Of a stretch of 64,000 nucleotides of DNA, positions 54,050 to 61,694 are shown piece by piece. The DNA is from an uncultured Eudoraea sp. GTDB lineage: Bacteria > Bacteroidota > Bacteroidia > Flavobacteriales > Flavobacteriaceae. The stretch spans positions 39,448 through 103,447 of the forward strand of contig NZ_CANLGX010000009.1 in assembly GCF_947490415.1 (NCBI RefSeq), in the 5' to 3' direction. Within the stretch, counting starts at the first letter, position 1, and the number at the start of each line of letters is the position of its first letter. Under the pieces are notes generated by a model that searched no databases, was not told the origin of the DNA, and saw nothing but the letters and a program-made list of their open reading frames with translations. A program made the position numbers and the translations under genes.

Positions 54050-54691
54050 ATGCATTTTCTACCGGAATCTTTAGAAAACTATATCACACTTCATTCTGAA
54101 AATGAGCCCGACATTTTGCGTGAATTAACCCGTGAAACACATTTAAAGGTAGTTCAACCCCGAATGATTACAGGGCATTATCAGGGTAGGGTACTTAGCA
54201 TGCTTTCTAAGTTGATTCAACCCAGTAGTATTTTGGAAATTGGCACATATACAGGATATTCAGCAATTTGCCTGGCAGAAGGGTTGAGCAATGATGGGTT
54301 GTTGCACACTATTGACATCAATGAAGAACTTTCGGAAATGCAGCGTAAATTTTTTGATCGAAGTGGATTTGGGGATAAAATAATACAACATACCGGTGAT
54401 GCATTAAAAATTATTCCTGAATTGGACCAGGTCTTTGATCTCATCTTTATTGACGCCGAAAAGAAAATGTATGATGCCTACTTCGAAGCTGTGATTAAAA
54501 AGACAAGACCGGGAAGTATCATATTAACCGACAATGTCCTATGGTCTGGTAAAGTAGTTGAACCGCTGGACAAAAAAGATATGGTAACCCGCAATCTACT
54601 GGCTTACAATGAAAAGCTAAAAAACGATTCAAGAGTGGAGACTGTTATATTGTCCATTAGAGATGGACTTACATTATGTAGGGTTCTATAA
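54050..54691 (+). CDS. SAM-dependent O-methyltransferase
   Basis: A 213-residue enzyme of the catechol/caffeoyl-CoA O-methyltransferase family: LEIGTYTGYSAICLAEGLSN is the SAM-binding motif, FDLIFIDAEKKMYDAYFEAV holds the metal-binding Asp, and DNVLWSGKV is the second metal site. Small catechol-like acceptors are typical. It overlaps the convergent PAP2 gene by 23 bp. Confidence 0.92.
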   Translation: MHFLPESLENYITLHSENEPDILRELTRETHLKVVQPRMITGHYQGRVLSMLSKLIQPSSILEIGTYTGYSAICLAEGLSNDGLLHTIDINEELSEMQRKFFDRSGFGDKIIQHTGDALKIIPELDQVFDLIFIDAEKKMYDAYFEAVIKKTRPGSIILTDNVLWSGKVVEPLDKKDMVTRNLLAYNEKLKNDSRVETVILSIRDGLTLCRVL

Positions 54692-55229
54692 ACCTGCGAT
54701 AAAACAGGTAAAACAGAAAGCCCAAAAGCATGCCAATTAATGCCCCCGTTATAAGATCCAAAGGATAATGGACCCCTACATATATTCTGCTATAGGCAAA
54801 TAAAAAAGGCCAGATAAAAAGTAGCCAAATAATTGAAACCTTTTTCCTGAGAAATAAAAAAGATATGGTGGTCAATGAGAAGGAAGAGGAGGCATGACCT
54901 GAAAAAAAACTATAGCCGGCCGGATTTTTTAAAATTCTGATTATGGAATTGATTTCAATATCATTATTAGGCCGGAGCCGTTCAAAATAGGTCTTAACTA
55001 TATCAGTAAGACCCAAAATGCAAATTAAGAGCAGGACTATTGTACAGGAAATGAATAATGCTTCCTTTTTTGGGTATTTAAGAAAGATAAGTGCTAAAAG
55101 TAAAATATAAAGTGGAATCCAAGAAGTGATATTGGTAACTATCACCCAAAACAAATCATAATCTTCTGTACCCAGATTATTTAGATATATAAAAGTATTT
55201 CTATCCCATTCCAGAAGGTGCCTGAGCAT
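54669..55229 (-). CDS. PAP2 family phosphatase
   Basis: A 186-residue polytopic membrane protein with the three PAP2 signatures: KTYFERLRPNND, FFSGHASSSFSL and YSRIYVGVHYPLDLI. The family dephosphorylates lipid phosphates such as undecaprenyl pyrophosphate and phosphatidic acid at the outer face of the membrane. It lies 8 bp from tatA. Confidence 0.92.
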   Translation of the reverse strand: MLRHLLEWDRNTFIYLNNLGTEDYDLFWVIVTNITSWIPLYILLLALIFLKYPKKEALFISCTIVLLLICILGLTDIVKTYFERLRPNNDIEINSIIRILKNPAGYSFFSGHASSSFSLTTISFLFLRKKVSIIWLLFIWPFLFAYSRIYVGVHYPLDLITGALIGMLLGFLFYLFYRRFIEPYIM

Positions 55230-55237
55230 AAACCCAC

Positions 55238-55510
55238 TTATTTACGCTTAATTGTACCGGTAACATCGTCAACATTTTTCTTTACTTTCTCAATTTCATT
55301 TTTTATGTCGTCTGTAAAGCTGGTGTCAATTCCTTGTTTTTCGGCGCTTTTTTGAATTTCCTTCTTAATATCATCTGTGGCATCTCTTAATTGCCGCATT
55401 CCTTTACCAAGTCCTTTGGCAATTCCCGGAATTTTATCTGCCCCAAATACCATTACCACAATAAACATGATAAAAAATATTTCAGCTCCGCTAATAAATA
55501 AAAAAACCAT
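55238..55510 (-). CDS. tatA: Sec-independent translocase TatA
   Basis: A 90-residue protein with one N-terminal membrane helix (GAEIFFIMFIVVMVFGADKI), then the amphipathic helix PGIAKGLGKGMRQLRDATDD and a charged tail. It pairs with TatC, not in the window, to export folded proteins. An ATG at 55519 would add three residues, but TATATTTG (minus strand, 55524-55531) suggests transcription starts near 55518, so 55510 is preferred. TatA and TatB cannot be told apart by sequence alone. Confidence 0.88.
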   Translation of the reverse strand: MVFLFISGAEIFFIMFIVVMVFGADKIPGIAKGLGKGMRQLRDATDDIKKEIQKSAEKQGIDTSFTDDIKNEIEKVKKNVDDVTGTIKRK

Positions 55511-55941
55511 TGCTTGCATACCACAAATATAGTTAAGTTTTGGGTCCTTTTTATAAAAGTATAATCTATCTATTTCATAAAAACCATCAAAAACTTATTT
55601 TGACTAATTAAAATATAACACAGATAAGTTAGTCAATCTTTTTAGCTGACCTAAACAAATAAATGTCTGATACTTATCCAATAAAATCTTTATAATTCTA
55701 TTAAAAGACCATATAGCTAGTATTTCCAGGGAAATTATGTTCGCATTTGAAAATCCTTAATAAACCATTGTAACCCTTGGATTAAGATTTTATTGTATGT
55801 TCTCAAGGAATAAATTCTTGAAAATAATTTATATACCAATCGCATTATTGATTTAGGATAAATTTTACCTTCATAAAAAGTTAAATATTTTAATGGCAAA
55901 AAGCTTCTTTGTAATTTGCACGGCGATAAAATATTATATCA
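55511..55941. other. Intergenic region tatA to secreted protein
   Basis: About 430 AT-rich bases. It holds the -7 element of tatA (TATATTTG on the minus strand at 55524-55531). No clear promoter for the gene at 55942, no tRNA and no strong hairpin were found. Confidence 0.4.
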
Positions 55942-56685
55942 ATGAAAAATACTCTAATACTTTCCTTGAGCGTCATTCTTTCGACCATGAGCCTTTTTGG
56001 TCAAAAAAACTCTCCTGGTACTATCCGTGTTTCCGGAAGCCCACTTGACCGTGACGGAGTTGTAAAATGGCTAAATGATGCAAATAACTCTCAAGCATTA
56101 AAAAGCAATCAAAACCTGGATCTTTCAGGTATTGAAGGGTCCGTGTATTACAATGAAAATTTCATCGCGGGCAACGTGTATTATTTAGACAAAGTATACG
56201 GCAACTATCCAATGCGTTACAATGCTTTCAGCGATGAGATAGAAATTCAAAGAACCGGAAGTAATAAGATGGAATCTGTCTATAAAAGCATGTCACTTAG
56301 CTGCGATATTGATAATGAAAAATATGTATATACCAAATACTTCAATCAGAAAGGAGTAATACAGGAGGGATACCTGATTAGATTGAATCCACAACAAAAA
56401 TATACCCTATATCAGAAAAAATCTAAAATCTACAAAGAAGGAAGAAAAGCAGCCACTTCAATGCACCCTAGCTATCCGCCAAAATTTGAAGATAAGCATG
56501 ATTATTTTCTTGCAATGGAAAATGAATTCCCGGTCTATTTTAAATATTCTAAAAAGGAACTAACCGAACTTTTTGGCCAGGAAAAGGCCGCGGACATAAA
56601 AGACTTTGTAAAGCAACAAAAAATTAAATCAACGAATAAGGTAGACCTTATAAAGCTTATTGAATACCTCAATACGGACCTCTAA
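55942..56685 (+). CDS. Hypothetical secreted protein
   Basis: A 247-residue exported protein with a signal peptide (MKNTLILSLSVILSTMSLFGQ). The sequence contains many short beta-rich segments (GNVYYLDKVYGNYPMRYNA) and a Lys-rich C-terminus (FVKQQKIKSTNKVDLIKLIE) that resembles the last helix of a Bacteroidota family of unknown function often seen near stress-response genes. No domain was recognised with confidence. A weak hairpin at 56782-56810 may terminate it. Confidence 0.72.
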   Translation: MKNTLILSLSVILSTMSLFGQKNSPGTIRVSGSPLDRDGVVKWLNDANNSQALKSNQNLDLSGIEGSVYYNENFIAGNVYYLDKVYGNYPMRYNAFSDEIEIQRTGSNKMESVYKSMSLSCDIDNEKYVYTKYFNQKGVIQEGYLIRLNPQQKYTLYQKKSKIYKEGRKAATSMHPSYPPKFEDKHDYFLAMENEFPVYFKYSKKELTELFGQEKAADIKDFVKQQKIKSTNKVDLIKLIEYLNTDL

Positions 56686-56864
56686 CGAATTTTTCAATAA
56701 AGTATAAATGCCACCTTGGGTAATTCGTTATTCACACCTTATTTATCACAATAATATGGAACTGCGGTAAAAAGAAAATGCCTTGACTTAAAAATAATAT
56801 TTAAGCCAAGACATCTGTTCTTATTATAATACTCCCTTGGATTTTTACCCTGAGAGGAGCGAAG

Positions 56865-59174
56865 TTATTTTCCTTTTATATCTTGTTTAAACTGTTCAAA
56901 TTCAGATCTCTGTTCCTTTTTGGGCCAGGAGTTGTTACTTGCATCAATATCTGCAGTCTCGGATTTTGGGTCTACTACGATTCCAACAAGTTCTTTTTTA
57001 GAAGAAATAACTCGTTTAAACTCCTGGTCATTCTTCCTCCAAATTTGCGGTGGATAAGTGACATTCTCGGTAGAACCATCAGCATATTTGTATTCAACTA
57101 TTATTGGCATTGGTATCCCTCCGGGTTTATTAAAAACTATCTCATAAAAGTACTTTGGTTCTTCAACCTGAGAACGTTCTTCAGTCGTCATATTATCCAT
57201 CATATATTCCTTTAAGGTTTGTGAAGTTTCTGAAGGTGCCTTACCCTTTAGGCTTTCTTCAAAATCTTCACTCTCTTCATCCACAAGGTATACCAATGGC
57301 GGAAAATTAGCTTCTGTGAGACCCCTTGAAACCATATAATCTTTCATTTTTTTTGTTGGCTTATCGCTTACGTAGTACTTTTTAACTCCTTTAACTCCAA
57401 TGTCCACATAATCGGTCGTATAAAACCAGCTTCTCCAATACCAGTCGAGATCTACCGCTGAAGCGTCTTCCATGGTCCTAAAGAAATCCTCGGGAGTAGG
57501 GTGTTTAAATTTCCATCTTTGTGCATAGGTCTTGAAGGCATGATCGAATAATTCTTTACCCATTATGGTTTCACGCAAAATATTTAAAGCCGTAGCAGGT
57601 TTACCGTAGGCATTTGGCCCCAACTGAAATACATTTTCCGGATTCGACATTATAGGTGATATTGTAGATTGATCACCACTCATATAAGGTACTATCTTTG
57701 AAGGAGCTCCCCTTCTCGAAGGATATGCTTTATTTGGTGCAATAACTTGGGGAAATTCTTCACCAAATTCCTGTTCAGCTATATACTGCATAAAGGTATC
57801 AAGGCCTTCATCCATCCAACCCCACTGACGCTCATCTGAATTGACGATCATGGGGAAAAAATTATGTCCAACCTCATGAATAATAACGCTTATCATCCCG
57901 AATTTGACACGGTCTGAATAGCTTCCATCCTCTGCAGGTCTTCCATGGTTCCAACAAATCATTGGGTATTCCATTCCCTGATTTTTGGCGTGTACAGAAA
58001 TTGCCTTATGGTATGGATAATCAAAAGTATGTGCTGAATATGATTTTAAGGTACTGGCCACAGCCCTGGTCGATAATTCTTCCCATAGCGGATTACCTTC
58101 CTTGGGGTATAAGGAAACAGCCATTACATCTTTGTTACCAATTTTAACGGCTTGCATGTCCCAAATAAATTTTCTGGAAGTGGCAAATCCAAAATCCCTG
58201 ACATTCTCTGCCTTAAATTTCCAGGTCTTTTTATCTTCGGAAAATCCCTTTTCGGCATTCGCTGCCTCCTGCTGGGTCACAATAAGAACCGGCTTGTCAT
58301 AGGACTTTTTGGCCTGCTCATATCGCTGCATCATTTCCTTTGAAAATACTTCCTTCCTATTTGTCAATTCCCCTGTAGCATCTAAGATATGATCTGCCGG
58401 TACGGTAATATTTACCTCATAATTTCCAAAAGGAAGGGCAAACTCTCCCCTACCCCAGAACTGATAATTTTGCCAACCCTCCACATCGCTATAAACAGCC
58501 ATCCTCGGAAAAAACTGAGCTATCACATAGGACCTGTTTCCGTCTTTGGCAAAATATTCGTACCCAGATCTGGCCCGGTCTATGGTATGATCAGGAATAT
58601 TGTACCACCACTTTATTGAAAATGAAACCTGACTTCCACTTTTAAGCACCTGTGGAAGGTCAATTCTCATCATAGTTTGATTTATAGTATATGGTAAACT
58701 TTTACCATTGGCATCTTTGATAAATTCAATATTAAAACCTCCCTCAAAAGGTTTTTGCATTAGAGTTTCTACAAATTTCTCCGAACTGTAGGCGATTGAT
58801 AATTCACTTTCATCTCTCAGCGGAGATTTTGAATCTTTAGCCCTTACATTCTGATCTAATTGAAGCCAGAGATATTCTAAATCATCCGGAGAATTGTTGA
58901 AATAAGTAATGGTTTCTTCGCCATAAATTTTTGCTTCCTTATCATCTAATTCAATATCTATCTTATAATCTGCCTGCTGCTGATAATAATCGGGACCCGG
59001 AGTTCCGGATGCAGATCTGTACGTATTTGGAGTTGCAAATTCTTCGTAGAGTTGTTTAAATTTACTTTGATTAGAATGACCAGATTCTCTTTCTTTTTTA
59101 ATTTCCTGTTGCGCAAAACCCAAAGTAACAGTCAAACACAATATAAATGTGAGGGGAAAATTTAGTTTCTTCAT
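56865..59174 (-). CDS. M1 family metallopeptidase
   Basis: A 769-residue secreted peptidase with a signal peptide (MKKLNFPLTFILCLTVTLGF). The zinc site is HEVGHNFFPMIVNSDERQWG followed by WMDEGLDTF, i.e. HExxH with a downstream Glu. The G-x-MEN exopeptidase motif is degenerate (GMEYPM), so substrate choice may differ from aminopeptidase N. The C-terminal region contains an extension rich in charged residues. It is the last of four genes on this strand. Confidence 0.9.
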   Translation of the reverse strand: MKKLNFPLTFILCLTVTLGFAQQEIKKERESGHSNQSKFKQLYEEFATPNTYRSASGTPGPDYYQQQADYKIDIELDDKEAKIYGEETITYFNNSPDDLEYLWLQLDQNVRAKDSKSPLRDESELSIAYSSEKFVETLMQKPFEGGFNIEFIKDANGKSLPYTINQTMMRIDLPQVLKSGSQVSFSIKWWYNIPDHTIDRARSGYEYFAKDGNRSYVIAQFFPRMAVYSDVEGWQNYQFWGRGEFALPFGNYEVNITVPADHILDATGELTNRKEVFSKEMMQRYEQAKKSYDKPVLIVTQQEAANAEKGFSEDKKTWKFKAENVRDFGFATSRKFIWDMQAVKIGNKDVMAVSLYPKEGNPLWEELSTRAVASTLKSYSAHTFDYPYHKAISVHAKNQGMEYPMICWNHGRPAEDGSYSDRVKFGMISVIIHEVGHNFFPMIVNSDERQWGWMDEGLDTFMQYIAEQEFGEEFPQVIAPNKAYPSRRGAPSKIVPYMSGDQSTISPIMSNPENVFQLGPNAYGKPATALNILRETIMGKELFDHAFKTYAQRWKFKHPTPEDFFRTMEDASAVDLDWYWRSWFYTTDYVDIGVKGVKKYYVSDKPTKKMKDYMVSRGLTEANFPPLVYLVDEESEDFEESLKGKAPSETSQTLKEYMMDNMTTEERSQVEEPKYFYEIVFNKPGGIPMPIIVEYKYADGSTENVTYPPQIWRKNDQEFKRVISSKKELVGIVVDPKSETADIDASNNSWPKKEQRSEFEQFKQDIKGK

Positions 59175-59237
59175 GTAGTTGAAATCTTATTAGAATTGGC
59201 GAATTTAAATTTTTTCAACTAATTGCTGTTCAAAATG

Positions 59238-59759
59238 TTACAAGTTTAACATTCCTTTATTATTTCCCTTTACCAACACAAAACTATTCTTTTTACCGTT
59301 TATTCTAAAATGGACTATATTCTGTTGTTCTTCAAACATATCCGTAAGTATATCATTTTCAACTTCGATAGTCTTGCGTTGAGGCAGATCAATATCCTCG
59401 ATTTCCAAATAACAAATAATTAAGTCGTTGTCGTATTTCTTTCCCAAAAACACAAAAGCCCTTTCTTTGCCGTCTGCCCTTAAAACCAACTTAGACCTCA
59501 TATATTTTTCAATATAAAAGTTTGACTCTTCAGATTCCTTCTCCGTTGCGAGATTCATTATAACACCATAGCGTTCTTCCAGCACATTTTCCAGGTCATC
59601 AATAAATATTCGGCTGGTAATTTGAAGAGAGTTATCCTCTTCTGAATATTGAATATTGGTTACACTTACATAGAACTTATGCATTAGTGTAAATGCAAAA
59701 AGAGGGAGTAGTATCACTATGAAACTATATCGCAAAAGAAGTCTTTTAAAAATATACAT
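59238..59759 (-). CDS. DUF6702 family protein
   Basis: A 173-residue protein starting MYIFKRLLLRYSFIVILLPL, with a membrane or signal segment and then HKFYVSVTNIQYSEEDNSLQ, SRIFIDDLENVLEERYG and KSKLVLRADGKE-like strands. This is the pattern I associate with DUF6702, found next to M1 peptidases in Flavobacteriia. Function unknown. ATG 59792 would extend the N-terminus by 11 residues. Confidence 0.78.
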   Translation of the reverse strand: MYIFKRLLLRYSFIVILLPLFAFTLMHKFYVSVTNIQYSEEDNSLQITSRIFIDDLENVLEERYGVIMNLATEKESEESNFYIEKYMRSKLVLRADGKERAFVFLGKKYDNDLIICYLEIEDIDLPQRKTIEVENDILTDMFEEQQNIVHFRINGKKNSFVLVKGNNKGMLNL

Positions 59760-59794
59760 AATTTGGTTTTGCAAGATTCGTGCTATGGGCAAAA

Positions 59795-60577
59795 TTACTC
59801 TTCATCAGCCTCCTTTAAATAGGCATTACTTCGTAATTTAAGGTATTCCCAGATTTTAAGTTTATCGTGACTGTCTACCACAGCACTGAAAGCGTTATCC
59901 ACTTCACAAAAATACATGAAGTCCTCTATTTTATTCTCGGGTATTTTTAGATGCTTTACGAACAAAGAATCGGCATAATACTCCCTCACCCTGACTGTGC
60001 GGGCATATTTTTCTTGTGAGGCCAATACTTTTTTAAGGTATTTTGTCCTGCCCGAAATGGCATTAATAATTGGGTTTAAGGGTACCAATCCACCTCCGGT
60101 TGTTGCTTCATTAAGCTTGCGTTCTGCCTGGGTGATTGGCTTTACATATGCATTTGGAAGCCCTAATGTGGCTGCTACATAGACTTTTTCTTTATTTAAA
60201 CTATTCATGTCCCTGCTAAGGTCTCCGGATAGGTCATAGGGCCGCACGACCACTTCATCCAATTCATTAATAAATTCCTCCAGGGGTACTATAATAGATC
60301 GGCTTTCCAGCATTGCTCTGGATACTACCAGTGTCATACGTTTATACTGAACCGCAGAGAACAATATAGTGTCATTAAGTTTAGTAGCAATTGAAAACCG
60401 CCCATCTTTATCTGTAATAGTCGCTCTGTTAGAAGTGGTATTCATAACATGAACATCTGCAATACCCTTATTTAAATTGGTGACTTTTCCCTCTAATTTG
60501 GAAAAAAAAACGGATTGTGCTGAAGCTCCTGTAACAATCAGAAAAAAAAACAAGAAAAATTTCTTATTCCTTAGCAT
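59795..60577 (-). CDS. CarboxypepD_reg-like domain protein
   Basis: A 260-residue exported protein (signal peptide MLRNKKFFLFFFLIVTGASAQ). It has one carboxypeptidase-regulatory beta-sandwich domain: VTNLNKGIADVHVMNTTSNR then ATITDKDGRFSIATKLNDTI, followed by an ELDEVVVRPYDL segment and a helical C-terminus (LKIPENKIEDFMYFCEVDNA). It shares its architecture with the next gene upstream and is probably periplasmic or surface-attached. Function unknown. Confidence 0.8.
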   Translation of the reverse strand: MLRNKKFFLFFFLIVTGASAQSVFFSKLEGKVTNLNKGIADVHVMNTTSNRATITDKDGRFSIATKLNDTILFSAVQYKRMTLVVSRAMLESRSIIVPLEEFINELDEVVVRPYDLSGDLSRDMNSLNKEKVYVAATLGLPNAYVKPITQAERKLNEATTGGGLVPLNPIINAISGRTKYLKKVLASQEKYARTVRVREYYADSLFVKHLKIPENKIEDFMYFCEVDNAFSAVVDSHDKLKIWEYLKLRSNAYLKEADEE

Positions 60578-61316
60578 TCATCTGTTTTAAGAATATATTG
60601 CTTTGGGTTACCAAAAATTCAATGAGTTCAAATTCATTGTCTTTTTTCAATAAGGCGCGAGGTGGTATTTTTTCATCACAATAGATTAAAAAAGCGTCTA
60701 TTTGATCCTGTGGTATCTTTAGATCTAAAACAAAAAATTCATCATCATAAACAAGTCGCAAGACTTCGCTAACCTTTAAAGGCTCTTTATTTTCATCTGA
60801 TTCATCTTTTTTGGTATTCACAAGGGCCTTAAAAATGTTTACAAAATTAATCCCATCTTTCATTATACCCCGTGTTATTTTGTCCTCCGCAATATTTACA
60901 ATTTCCGTAGTCTGGTCGGTCTCGTATTCAAACTTTTTAAATTCTTCATTTTGCAGTTCGAGGAATTTACTTTGATTTTCCGGGCTCACCACTACTTCAT
61001 CCAGTTGAGTTACCTTCTCATTAACCTCAACCACCAGCCGGTTATTATCCAAAATCTGCTGTGTTATTTTAACCACTTCAATCTGATAGTTTACAGAGGT
61101 AAAAACGATTTCGTCATTTAGTTTTACCCTGATACTAAATTCACCTTTATCATTGGTAATCGTCGCTCTTTGTGAAGTACTATTGATAACATTTTCGTTG
61201 GGTACGAATGAATTTCTGTACAGGACCTGACCGCGCATAATAACCCGTTCATCGCCCTGAGAAGTACCTATGGAAATACAAAATAATGATAAAACAAAAA
61301 GTAGTTTGGTATTCAT
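60564..61316 (-). CDS. CarboxypepD_reg-like domain protein (duplicate)
   Basis: A 250-residue exported protein starting MNTKLLFVLSLFCISIGTSQ. The first domain reads INSTSQRATITNDKGEFSIR and continues VKLNDEIVFTSV, matching the neighbouring gene over the same segments; then VTQLDEVVVSPENQ and a C-terminal helix LKIPQDQIDAFLIYCDEKI. The two proteins look like an old tandem duplication. It overlaps the next gene by 14 bp, so the set is likely one operon with DUF6702 and the M1 peptidase. Confidence 0.8.
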   Translation of the reverse strand: MNTKLLFVLSLFCISIGTSQGDERVIMRGQVLYRNSFVPNENVINSTSQRATITNDKGEFSIRVKLNDEIVFTSVNYQIEVVKITQQILDNNRLVVEVNEKVTQLDEVVVSPENQSKFLELQNEEFKKFEYETDQTTEIVNIAEDKITRGIMKDGINFVNIFKALVNTKKDESDENKEPLKVSEVLRLVYDDEFFVLDLKIPQDQIDAFLIYCDEKIPPRALLKKDNEFELIEFLVTQSNIFLKQMNAKE

Positions 61317-61694
61317 AGGCAACTGTGCTTATTAAAAGAATGCTCTAATTTATAAAGAAAATGTATGTTCTTGTCATAAAAAAATTTGACGCCATTAAAC
61401 TTTTGTTAATTTCTGAAGGTGCAGCCAAAAATCCGGGCCTGTCATGCACAAGATATGCAGTCATATCAGATAAATTGGGTTGTTTAACCATACAACTAAT
61501 CCTTTTACCCCATAATCAAGTATTTTGGGGTATAAAGTTAGCTAAATGTGGATATAATTCTATTTTTGTTAGTCCCCAATGTACGAGAATATTAAAGAGA
61601 TTTATAGTTAATGTGCCTTAACACTTTTATTGTATTAAAAAGTATAATAAAATGGTCAGAACAAAATATTTCAGGTAACCTAAAACCTCTCAAA
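61317..61694. other. Intergenic region ahead of the repeat protein
   Basis: About 380 AT-rich bases between divergent genes. It holds the imperfect palindrome at 61506-61532. No tRNA, second promoter or other gene was recognised. Confidence 0.4.
61506..61532. promoter_or_regulatory. Inverted repeat, candidate operator
   Basis: TACCCCA (61506-61512) pairs with TGGGGTA (61526-61532), with AAT/ATT continuing the arms inward. The symmetrical form and location between divergent genes suggest a binding site for a dimeric regulator, though a hairpin in RNA is possible too. The regulator is unknown. Confidence 0.45.

Noticed and set aside
61361..61621. A possible 86-residue plus-strand gene in the intergenic region before the repeat protein.
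   Set aside because: It has no recognisable motif or signal, covers the palindrome at 61506-61532 and has a codon pattern unlike neighbours; probably chance.
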